DNA from: Bdellovibrionales bacterium
GTDB lineage: Bacteria; Bdellovibrionota; UBA1018; JADZFF01
DNA length: 62,916 nt
NCBI GenBank assembly: GCA_020850015.1
Contig: JADZFF010000139.1
Span: forward strand, 1 to 62,916
Direction: 5' to 3'
The translations under genes and the position numbers were made by a program. This document shows, piece by piece, positions 31,219 through 39,122 of this stretch (the first letter of the stretch is position 1; each line of letters begins with the position of its first letter). Below the pieces are notes generated by a model. That model was given only the letters and a program-made list of their open reading frames with translations. It had not been told where the DNA came from and made no database searches.

Positions 31219-31248
31219 AGCGTACTCTAGGTTGAAAACGACAGTCAA
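31219..31248 (-). promoter_or_regulatory. Candidate promoter of the second nuo operon
   Basis: On the minus strand TTGACT (31248-31243) is followed after 18 bases by TACGCT (31224-31219). This gives a good -35 and a moderate -10 about 40 bases before the GTG start of nuoA2. It lies in the 89-base divergent space shared with mfd. This is a consensus-based guess only. Confidence 0.4.
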
Positions 31249-31268
31249 GGTCCGCTAAGCTCTGACGC

Positions 31269-34200
31269 ATGCTGTCTTCATCTCGCGCGGCGGAGATCCT
31301 GTCTGCGCTGCGCGAAGCGGGTCCTGCCCCACGGATCCAAGGAGCCGTCCCCGCCGCTGTTGCCCACGTCCTCCTGGAATGCGCCGCGGAGCTGCGCGGA
31401 ACGTGGGTCGTGCTTTGCCCGGACGAAGAACACGCGGAAACTCTACAATCCGACCTCTCGACTCTGGGGGGAGAGTCGACATGCCGATCGCGCACCTATC
31501 TCTTTGGCGATCACTCCCCCTATGGCGCCGTAGCCCCCTCCCTCAGAGCGCGGTTGGGCCGACTGGGTACCCTCGCGGCGCTGACCGAGCCCGACCCTCG
31601 ACCGCTGATTATCTGCACCACCCCGCTCGCAGCCTCTCTCTCCATCATTCCGAAGAAGCCGTATGAGCGCCTCTCGACGGCGATCTCCCGCGGCCCATAC
31701 GAAGGGGGCAGGGATGCGCTTGTCCTGCGCCTTGGCGAGGCCGGATACCTTCGAGTTGAACCCGTCGAGGACGCGGGGACCTTCGCTGTTAGGGGCGACA
31801 TCGTCGATGTCTTTCCGGTGGGTCATGGACACCCCTTCCGAATCGAGTTCTTCGATGACGAGGTCGAGCGCATTCGAGGGTTCGATCCCGCGAGCCAACG
31901 TGCCAAGTTTGAGCTTGGCGGCAGCTGCCTCATCAAGCCCGCGAGAGAGATGATCCTGACTTCCGAGACCTCTCCCAGGATCCGGGAGCAGGTGAAGGCA
32001 TTCGCCGATGACCGTGGAATCTCCAGGGCCATCCGCGATCCGCTGCTCACCGCCGTGGCCGAAGGCAGGTACCCAGAGAATTCGGAGACCTGGGCCCCCT
32101 TCGCCTATGAGACCCCAGGCACATTGCTCACTCACGGGTCCCCTTCGCTCCGGGTCGTTTGGTGGGATTCGACCGAAACCCTTCGGGTGGCGGACGAACG
32201 CCTTCGGGCCTTGGGCGAAGAGGAGCCCGAGGCTCAGGCGGCGGGAAGAATCCTGCCTCCGGCTCGCCGCCTGTTTCAGTGGGATCAAAAATCGGAATCG
32301 GCACTTAACTCATTGACCGCCCTTCATTTCGATCGCGTGCGGATGCTGGGGTCCGATGAGTCTCTTGGTTCAGCGGCCCCTCCGAAGCTAGAGGGGGGCG
32401 CAGGCCCCAGAGTTCACCTCTCGCTTTCTCTAAAAGAGAATTCAGACCTCCTGCGCGCCGCGACGCCCGAGGAGCGATTGTCTCGAATCGAGTCTCTGTT
32501 CGAGACCTGGAAAAACGAAGCCTACCGGATCGTCGCTGTCGCCGGATCACGCTCCGCGGGGGATCGCCTGCAGCGCCTCCTTGCGTCGCGGGAACTGGCG
32601 CACTCGTTGAGAATCGGGCCGCTCACTGGGGGGTTTCGATGGCCCGCGGAGAAGTTGGCCATCGTCACGGAGGGGGAGCTCACGGGCGGGCGAAGGCGGC
32701 GAGGCGCTGCGAGAGCGGCAGAGGACGCCGACTTGCTCGATGGCAACCGCGAATGGAACGCGCTCAGGAACCTATCCGAGATCGCTCCAGGCGACCTCGT
32801 GGTGCATGTGGAACAGGGGATCGGTCGCTACGGAGGAATGGCCCGCTTCGGCGGAGCGGGTGAGGAAGTCGACTTTCTTCTCATCGAGTACGCGGACAAC
32901 GATCGGCTTTACATTCCGGTTTACCGGCTGAACGCGGTTCAGAAGTACCAGGGCGGCCAAGCGGACACGCCATTGGACCGGCTCGGCGGAAAGCGGTTCG
33001 AAAGAGAAAAGGCTCGGCTGCGCGAATCCGTAAGGCACCTCGCGATCGATCTCGTGGATCTCTATGCCCGGCGAGGCCTCCAGGCCGCGCCGCGATTGGA
33101 CCCACACCCCGAGGAGCTCGCTGACTTCGAGTCGAAGTTCCCCTATGACGAGACCACCGATCAGCTGAAGGCCATCCAGGACGTATACGCCGACCTCGCT
33201 TCCGGTCGGCTGATGGACCGACTGATCTGCGGAGATGTCGGCTTCGGAAAAACCGAGGTCGCACTTCGAGCCGCCTTCGCGGCTGTGGCCTCAGGAAAGC
33301 AAGTCGCCGTCCTGGTGCCCACCACCGTCCTTTGCCTGCAGCATGAGGCTTCATTCAAGGATCGCTTCAGGGATTACCCCTACGCGGTCGCCAGCGTGTC
33401 GGCCTTCAAAACCAAAAAAGAGCAAACACTCGCGCTTGAGGGGGCGGCAACGGGGAAAGTCGACATTCTCGTGGGAACCCACCGGCTGCTGTCGAGGGAT
33501 GTCGCGTTCAAGGCCCTCGGCCTCGTGGTCGTAGACGAGGAGCATCGTTTTGGAGTGGAACACAAGGAAAAGCTCAAAGCGCTCAAGCTGAGCTCGCACG
33601 TGCTGACCATGACGGCCACGCCCATTCCGCGTACTCTCCACATGGCCCTGTCTGGAATGAGGGACATCAGCCTGATCACCACGCCCCCGGTGGATCGCCT
33701 CGCGATTCGTACTTACGTATCTCGCGCCGATGATCAGCTGATCCGGAAGGCCGTGCTCTTCGAGGTGGGGCGCGGGGGGCAGGTTTACATCGTTCACAAC
33801 CGAGTACAATCGATCCGCGAATTCGCGCGAAGAGTGCAGGAGATCGTTCCAGGCATCCGGATCGCCGTGGGCCACGGGCAGATGGCGGAGGGGGAGCTTG
33901 AGCGGGTCATGGTTGGCTTTTATCGCAAAGAGGCCGACGTGCTCGTTTGCACGACCATCATCGAGTCTGGCCTGGATGTCCCATCAGCGAATACGATCTT
34001 GATCGACCGCGCTGACACCCTGGGCCTCGCCCAGCTTTATCAGCTGCGCGGCCGCGTCGGGCGGAGCGACCAACGCGCCTACGCCTACCTCATGGTCCCC
34101 GAATCCGGACGGATGACGGAGGATGCCCGGCGCCGCCTCGAGGTGATCCAGAAGTTCGTCGAGCTCGGAGCGGGATTCTCAATCGCCTCGCACGATCTCG

Positions 34201-34784
34201 AGATCCGAGGCGGCGGCAACCTTCTTGGCCCAGAGCAGAGCGGCCACATCGCCGCGGTTGGCTTTGAGCTTTACACGGAGCTTCTGGAAGAGGCGATTCG
34301 GGATCTTCGAGGACAGCCTCTCCGGCTGGAGGAAATTCACCGAGAGCCCGAGATCAAGACCCCATTCGCCGCCTTCTTGCCCGAATCGTTTATCCCGGAC
34401 GCCCATCAACGCCTCACCGTCTACCGCCGCCTTTCCGCGTGCCGGACGGACGCCGAGGTGGATCAGATGGAGGACGAGCTGCGGGACCGCTTTGGTCGCC
34501 CTTCGGAGCCTGCCGAGAACCTCCTCTGGATCATTCGCATCAAGATCGTGCTCAAGGCCTACGGCGTGGACGGGTTGACGGCCGGGCCGCAGCGGCTCAC
34601 GCTCGTTCCAGGAAAAGCCACGCGCATCAACCCCGCGACCGTCGTTTCCCGTATTTCCTCGGAGGGTAGCGACATCCAACTGACGCCGGACTCGCGGCTC
34701 GTCATGAGCTGGGACGGCGGCACCCTGCGCGATCTCCTGTTCCGAATTGAATCCGCTCTAGACCGCCTTGCAGCCTCCTGCTAA
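31269..34784 (+). CDS. mfd: Transcription-repair coupling factor
   Basis: The 1171-residue ATP-dependent translocase removes RNA polymerase stalled at DNA damage and recruits UvrA. The N-terminal UvrB-like modules span about 1-330 (DVFPVGHGHPFRIEFFDDEV). The RNA polymerase-interacting, CarD-like domain is near 505-570 (GDLVVHVEQGIGRYGG). The helicase has Walker A GDVGFGKTEVA (about 655) and the DEEHRFG box (about 756), followed by motifs of the RecG-like translocase (RGRVGRSDQRAYAYL). The C-terminal TRCF domain ends the protein. The length is normal. It heads a plus-strand run that ends with uvrA, its partner in repair. Confidence 0.97.
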   Translation: MLSSSRAAEILSALREAGPAPRIQGAVPAAVAHVLLECAAELRGTWVVLCPDEEHAETLQSDLSTLGGESTCRSRTYLFGDHSPYGAVAPSLRARLGRLGTLAALTEPDPRPLIICTTPLAASLSIIPKKPYERLSTAISRGPYEGGRDALVLRLGEAGYLRVEPVEDAGTFAVRGDIVDVFPVGHGHPFRIEFFDDEVERIRGFDPASQRAKFELGGSCLIKPAREMILTSETSPRIREQVKAFADDRGISRAIRDPLLTAVAEGRYPENSETWAPFAYETPGTLLTHGSPSLRVVWWDSTETLRVADERLRALGEEEPEAQAAGRILPPARRLFQWDQKSESALNSLTALHFDRVRMLGSDESLGSAAPPKLEGGAGPRVHLSLSLKENSDLLRAATPEERLSRIESLFETWKNEAYRIVAVAGSRSAGDRLQRLLASRELAHSLRIGPLTGGFRWPAEKLAIVTEGELTGGRRRRGAARAAEDADLLDGNREWNALRNLSEIAPGDLVVHVEQGIGRYGGMARFGGAGEEVDFLLIEYADNDRLYIPVYRLNAVQKYQGGQADTPLDRLGGKRFEREKARLRESVRHLAIDLVDLYARRGLQAAPRLDPHPEELADFESKFPYDETTDQLKAIQDVYADLASGRLMDRLICGDVGFGKTEVALRAAFAAVASGKQVAVLVPTTVLCLQHEASFKDRFRDYPYAVASVSAFKTKKEQTLALEGAATGKVDILVGTHRLLSRDVAFKALGLVVVDEEHRFGVEHKEKLKALKLSSHVLTMTATPIPRTLHMALSGMRDISLITTPPVDRLAIRTYVSRADDQLIRKAVLFEVGRGGQVYIVHNRVQSIREFARRVQEIVPGIRIAVGHGQMAEGELERVMVGFYRKEADVLVCTTIIESGLDVPSANTILIDRADTLGLAQLYQLRGRVGRSDQRAYAYLMVPESGRMTEDARRRLEVIQKFVELGAGFSIASHDLEIRGGGNLLGPEQSGHIAAVGFELYTELLEEAIRDLRGQPLRLEEIHREPEIKTPFAAFLPESFIPDAHQRLTVYRRLSACRTDAEVDQMEDELRDRFGRPSEPAENLLWIIRIKIVLKAYGVDGLTAGPQRLTLVPGKATRINPATVVSRISSEGSDIQLTPDSRLVMSWDGGTLRDLLFRIESALDRLAASC

Positions 34785-34793
34785 CCTTTGGGC

Positions 34794-35630
34794 ATGACTA
34801 AAGAAAAATCCATCGTTCGCGCTTTGGTTGTCATTGCCGTGCTCGCGGCGCTTCCCGCAGTGGCTTTGGCCGCGACCGAGCTCGCTCGTGTCAACACCAA
34901 GGTGATTACGCTGGAGGACTTCAATCTGAAGTACAAGGAGAACCTGAAGTTCTTCCATTTCAACAAACCTTCGAAAGAAAACGTGCTGGACGATCTGATC
35001 AAACGCGAGCTCGGCGTGCAGGAAGCGAAGCGCATCGGTCTCGACAAGGATCCAGAAGTTCAGGAGCGCATGGAAACAGTGCTCTATCACGCGCTGCTCG
35101 AGAAGAGCCTGGGCAAGGATTTCGAGAAGATCAACGTCGCTGACGACGAAGCTCGGCGTTATTACCAGAAGAATCCCGAGGTCCGCACAAGCCACATCTT
35201 CGTTTCCGTGCCGGCGAATGCGGACAAAAAGGCCTCTGACGCGGCATTCTCCAAGATCAAGAAGATCCAGGACCAGAACCTGCGGGGCGAGAAGATGAGC
35301 TTCGCGGAGGCCGCGCAACGCTTTTCGGAAGGCCCCTCGGCGCCCATGGGCGGAGACATCGACTTCAAGACTCGTGATCAACTTGATCCCGCCTACTACG
35401 AAGCGGCCGTAAAGCTCGGCCGGCCCGGACAGGTGAGCGGCATCGTCCGCTCCCAGTTCGGATTCCACATCATCAAACTCACCGCGCTTCGATCCTGGGA
35501 TGACACGGACAAGAGCAAGATCAAGCGCCTCGTCTTTGAGGAGCGCCGCCAGGAGTTGTTCGACAAATACATGGGCGACCTCCGCAAGAAATACGCGGTG
35601 TCGATCAAGGGAAACCTCCTCAAGGAGTAG
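34794..35630 (+). CDS. Periplasmic peptidyl-prolyl isomerase, PpiC/parvulin type
   Basis: The 278-residue protein has a signal peptide (about 1-26, LVVIAVLAALPAVALAA). A SurA-like N-terminal helical part (about 30-118) precedes one parvulin domain at about 122-225 (VRTSHIFVSVPANADKKASD, FAEAAQRFSEGPSAPMGGDI, FGFHIIKL). It should help to fold exported or outer-membrane proteins. I start at ATG 34794 rather than the in-frame TTG at 34788. It follows mfd by nine bases and is a paralogue of the next gene. Confidence 0.87.
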   Translation: MTKEKSIVRALVVIAVLAALPAVALAATELARVNTKVITLEDFNLKYKENLKFFHFNKPSKENVLDDLIKRELGVQEAKRIGLDKDPEVQERMETVLYHALLEKSLGKDFEKINVADDEARRYYQKNPEVRTSHIFVSVPANADKKASDAAFSKIKKIQDQNLRGEKMSFAEAAQRFSEGPSAPMGGDIDFKTRDQLDPAYYEAAVKLGRPGQVSGIVRSQFGFHIIKLTALRSWDDTDKSKIKRLVFEERRQELFDKYMGDLRKKYAVSIKGNLLKE

Positions 35631-35647
35631 GCGCGGCGCGCCATTTC

Positions 35648-35687
35648 TTGCTCTAGCCGCGTTCTCGGGCTTTAATTGGCCCCAATT
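35648..35687 (+). promoter_or_regulatory. Candidate promoter and operator-like inverted repeat before surA
   Basis: TTGCTC (35648-35653) and TTTAAT (35671-35676) are separated by 17 bases. An inverted repeat, TAATTGG-cc-CCAATTA (35673-35688), overlaps the -10 and the expected start point, where a regulator could bind. The gap holds no gene. The -35 match is poor, so confidence is low. Confidence 0.3.
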
Positions 35688-35707
35688 ATCCAGTACAGTC
35701 CCCGACA

Positions 35708-36673
35708 ATGTCATTCTTACGCTCGGTGTCGTTGGTGGCGTCTTCCTTCGTATTCCTTTCCGGGGCGGTGGAGGCAAGCGTCCTTATCGAGCGCCTGGAA
35801 GCCTCTGTTAATGCTTCGTTCGTGCTCCTCTCTGACGTAGTAGAGTTCCGCAAGACCCTTGGACTACGGTCTCAGCTCGACCCGCTTTTCTCGGGTACCA
35901 GCTTGGCATCCAAGGGAGGGGCGGCAAGCGACAGAGAGATCGTAGCCTTCCTGGTGGACGAACGCCTGATCACTGAGCAGTTCGCCGTTCAGGACGCCGA
36001 GGTCGAGCAGGAGATCAATTCCATCCAGGCGGGAAACCGCATTTCCCGTGATGCGCTCAAAGGGGCCCTGAAGGAACAGGGATTTTCCTTTGAGCAGTAT
36101 TTTGAGCTCATCCGCGCCAGCCTTTCCAAACGAAATCTTATCGACCGAGACATCCGCACGAAGGTGCATATCTCGGAGGATGACATCAAGAACCACTTCT
36201 ACAATCAGCTTCCGAGGAACGCCTCCCTTCGGTATCGGCTGAAGGTGGTTCACGTGGATACAGGGAACTACAAGTCCCCTGATTTCGCCAAAGATCAGGC
36301 CATGAAACTCCTCCAGGATATCCGCGGTGGAGAGTCCTTTGAAGACGTCGCCAAGCGTGCAAGCGATGGTGCGACCGCGGAGAGCGGTGGCGATCTCGGC
36401 TTTCTGTCTGATGACGAGATCTCGCCTCTTTTCCAAACGAAAGCGAAGGAACTGAAGGTGGGCCAGATAAGTGATGTCTTCGGGAATACGCGCGCGGGTT
36501 TCTTCATTCTCAAGCTCGCGGATATCCGCTCGGGGCAGGAGGATCAGCTTCAGAAGCGTCGCGACAAGATTTCTGCCCAGCTGACTACCACCGAATACCA
36601 GCGCCAGATCGCGCTGTGGCTTGAGCGCGAGCGGGACAAAGCCTACATCCGCTACGCTCAAGAAGGAAAATGA
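35708..36673 (+). CDS. surA: SurA-type periplasmic chaperone/peptidyl-prolyl isomerase
   Basis: The 321-residue protein has a signal peptide (about 1-23, ending VEAS). A SurA N-terminal helical domain is at about 24-155 (VLLSDVVEFRKTL, LLVDERLITEQFAVQ-like). One parvulin domain spans about 170-275 (DVAKRASDGATAESGGDLGFL, GNTRAGFFILKL). It differs from E. coli SurA in having a single isomerase domain. It overlaps pdxA by four bases (ATGA); surA-pdxA adjacency is also known in enterobacteria. Confidence 0.85.
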   Translation: MSFLRSVSLVASSFVFLSGAVEASVLIERLEASVNASFVLLSDVVEFRKTLGLRSQLDPLFSGTSLASKGGAASDREIVAFLVDERLITEQFAVQDAEVEQEINSIQAGNRISRDALKGALKEQGFSFEQYFELIRASLSKRNLIDRDIRTKVHISEDDIKNHFYNQLPRNASLRYRLKVVHVDTGNYKSPDFAKDQAMKLLQDIRGGESFEDVAKRASDGATAESGGDLGFLSDDEISPLFQTKAKELKVGQISDVFGNTRAGFFILKLADIRSGQEDQLQKRRDKISAQLTTTEYQRQIALWLERERDKAYIRYAQEGK

Positions 36674-37716
36674 CCCCGAGAACCCGCCTCCTCCTCACCC
36701 CCGGCGATCCGGAGGGGATTGGCCCGGAACTCACGCGGCGGCTGTTCGCCGCGCGAAAGCTGCCAAAGGGGGTCGATGTGATTTGCGTCGGCGCCGCCGC
36801 CCCTCTCAGGGGGCGGGGGCTTACGGCTGTGGAGATCGATCCGAACGATTTGGGGCGCCCCGGCTTCAAGGTACCCATCGGCGCCGGCAAAATCGCTGTC
36901 GTACCGGTTCCGCCCCCCCCAAGCGGAAAGTCCCTCCATGTTGCGGGCTACCAATCAGGTCGAGCGGTCGAGATGGCCGTTCAATTGATTCAACGGGGTG
37001 TGGCCCACGCCTTGGTCACCGGGCCGATCAGCAAGGAGCGACTCCAGAAGGGGGGGTATCCCTTCCGCGGTCACACGGATTTCCTCGCGAAACTCGCGGG
37101 CGACCTGAAGGTCACCATGATGCTGGCCAACGAGCGCCTTCGGGTTTCGCTCGTCACGACACACCTGCCCCTCAAGGAGGTTCCCGAGGCGATCACGGCT
37201 TCGGCCATCAGAGGAACCGTCATGAGAACCCTTGATTTTCTGACCTCCGGGCTCGGCGTGTCTCACCCAACGATTCTTGTCTGTGGCCTCAATCCTCATT
37301 CGGGTGAGAGCGGCCTATTGGGCGACGAGGAGCTTCGAGTCATTTGCCCGGCGGTTGATGACTTGACGCGGGAACTCGGCAATTGTGTCGAGATTCGCGG
37401 CCCCATCCCTTCAGACACCCTTTTTGCCGTCAATGATGTGAAACCTGCGAAGCACCGCGCGGATGCGGTGATAGCCATGTACCACGACCAAGGATTGATC
37501 CCAGTCAAGCTTCTGGACTTTCCCAGGACAGTTAACCTGACGCTAGGCCTGCCTTTTCCGCGCACCTCCGTGGATCATGGAGTAGCCTTTGATCTGGTGG
37601 GCCGAGACGTCGCGAACCCTTCGAGCTTGGAGGCCGCGTTGGCCTGGGCGGCCCGACTGTGCAAGTCCGCAGGATCACATAAGCGCCCCATTCGTCATCG
37701 GAGCAATTCCAAATGA
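36670..37716 (+). CDS. pdxA: 4-hydroxythreonine-4-phosphate dehydrogenase
   Basis: The 348-residue enzyme of vitamin B6 synthesis oxidises 4-phospho-hydroxythreonine with NAD. It has the GDPEGIGPEL start region and metal-binding histidines in RGHTDFLAKL (about 135-144), LNPHSGESGLLG (about 211-222) and MYHDQGLIPVKLL (about 270-282). The length is slightly above the usual 330. It overlaps surA at its start and the phosphomannomutase at its end, both by ATGA. Confidence 0.95.
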   Translation: MTPRTRLLLTPGDPEGIGPELTRRLFAARKLPKGVDVICVGAAAPLRGRGLTAVEIDPNDLGRPGFKVPIGAGKIAVVPVPPPPSGKSLHVAGYQSGRAVEMAVQLIQRGVAHALVTGPISKERLQKGGYPFRGHTDFLAKLAGDLKVTMMLANERLRVSLVTTHLPLKEVPEAITASAIRGTVMRTLDFLTSGLGVSHPTILVCGLNPHSGESGLLGDEELRVICPAVDDLTRELGNCVEIRGPIPSDTLFAVNDVKPAKHRADAVIAMYHDQGLIPVKLLDFPRTVNLTLGLPFPRTSVDHGVAFDLVGRDVANPSSLEAALAWAARLCKSAGSHKRPIRHRSNSK

Positions 37717-39122
37717 GCAGTCCTATACACATTCCCGCATCAATTTTTCGCGAATATGACGTCCGCGGGATTGCTGGCAAGGACCTTTCGGCTCCTTTCG
37801 CGCGCAGGCTTGGCCAAGCTTACTGCGTCCTTGCTCGCGAGCACCTCGGACGGCCGGGGGCTAAGCTGAGGGTGTCGGTAGGCCGAGACTGTCGGCTGAG
37901 CAGCGATGAGTATGCCGAAGCTCTCATCGAAGGCTTGAGGGACGGAGGATGTGACGTCGTCTCCCTGGGCATTTGCCCCTCCCCATTGACCTACTTCAGC
38001 GTGTTTCATCTTGGGCTCGACGGGGGGATCATGGTGACCGGCTCGCACAATCCCGCCGAGTACAACGGCTTCAAGATCGGGATCGGAAAATCAACCATTC
38101 ACGGCGATGAGATTCAGGCCCTTCGCCGCGCCATGGAGGCGGAGCCGGAGCGCGCGCAGGCCCGGGGAAGCGCGTCCACCCACGAGATCATTCCAGAATA
38201 TGTTTCGTACGTCGCGGGACGATCGCGCTCCTTGCTCGGCAAGAAGATCGTATTGGACGCGGGGAACGGGACCGCTGCGACCGTTGCGCCGATCGTGTTC
38301 GAGGCCCTTGGGGCGACCATTTTCCCCCTCTTTTGTACGCTGGATGGCCGCTTCCCAAATCACCACCCGGATCCAACGGAGGCTAAAAATCTCAAACACC
38401 TGATCGCGGAGGTCAAAGCCAGAAAGGCGGACTTCGGTATCGCGTTTGATGGCGATGCAGACCGAATCGGGCTGGTAGATGAAAACGGAAAGGTGATCTA
38501 TGGCGACGAGCTCATGATCATACTCTCCAGAGACCTTCTTCGGGACCATCCGGGGGCGACGATCATCTCCGAGGTGAAATCCAGTCATAGGCTCTACGAC
38601 GACATTCGAAAGCACGGAGGCCACGGCATCATGTGGAAGACGGGGCATTCCCTCATCAAATCCAAGATGAAGGACTCCGGAGCGCTGCTCGCCGGCGAAA
38701 TGTCCGGACATATCTTTTTCGCGGACCGCTATTTCGGGTATGACGATGCGATCTACGCAGCAATCCGCTTCTCGGAAATCGCCGTGGCCCACGCGGGCCC
38801 CGTATCTGGTTTGCTGAGAGAACTCCCTCCCTCGTTCACGACGCCTGAAATCCGCGTCGACTGCGAGGAGCGGCTTAAGTTTGACCTCGTGAGGAAGGTC
38901 AAAGAGGCCCTTCGCTCCTCGTCCTATCAGATAAACGACATCGACGGTGTTCGCGTGGACTTCGGCGACGGCTGGGGCCTTCTCCGGGCCTCGAACACTC
39001 AGCCTGTGCTCGTCCTCCGCTTCGAGGCCCCTTCGGAGGCGCGGCTGGGGGAGCTTCGGGCGATTATTGAGGGCGCGCTTCGCGAAGCCGCGAAGGCTCT
39101 CGGACATGCACCCGTCGTCTGA
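37713..39122 (+). CDS. algC: Phosphomannomutase/phosphoglucomutase, AlgC type
   Basis: The 469-residue alpha-D-phosphohexomutase converts mannose-6-P or glucose-6-P to the 1-phosphate, feeding surface polysaccharide synthesis. The phosphoserine loop is [15 protein letters not shown] (about 108-122), the metal loop is [12 protein letters not shown] (about 246-257), the sugar loop is GEMSGHIFF (about 328-336), and the phosphate-binding [12 protein letters not shown] is near the end. The start resembles AlgC closely ([13 protein letters not shown]). ATG overlaps the pdxA stop. Its last 17 bases overlap uvrA. Confidence 0.94.
   Translation: MSSPIHIPASIFREYDVRGIAGKDLSAPFARRLGQAYCVLAREHLGRPGAKLRVSVGRDCRLSSDEYAEALIEGLRDGGCDVVSLGICPSPLTYFSVFHLGLDGGIMVTGSHNPAEYNGFKIGIGKSTIHGDEIQALRRAMEAEPERAQARGSASTHEIIPEYVSYVAGRSRSLLGKKIVLDAGNGTAATVAPIVFEALGATIFPLFCTLDGRFPNHHPDPTEAKNLKHLIAEVKARKADFGIAFDGDADRIGLVDENGKVIYGDELMIILSRDLLRDHPGATIISEVKSSHRLYDDIRKHGGHGIMWKTGHSLIKSKMKDSGALLAGEMSGHIFFADRYFGYDDAIYAAIRFSEIAVAHAGPVSGLLRELPPSFTTPEIRVDCEERLKFDLVRKVKEALRSSSYQINDIDGVRVDFGDGWGLLRASNTQPVLVLRFEAPSEARLGELRAIIEGALREAAKALGHAPVV

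Noticed and set aside
31443-32288. Minus-strand frame within mfd
   Set aside because: It is fully antisense to Mfd; no homology is visible.
35631-35650. GGCGCGGCGCGCC as a terminator after the first isomerase gene
   Set aside because: The stem would need an impossible one-base loop or be only four pairs, and no real U-tract follows.
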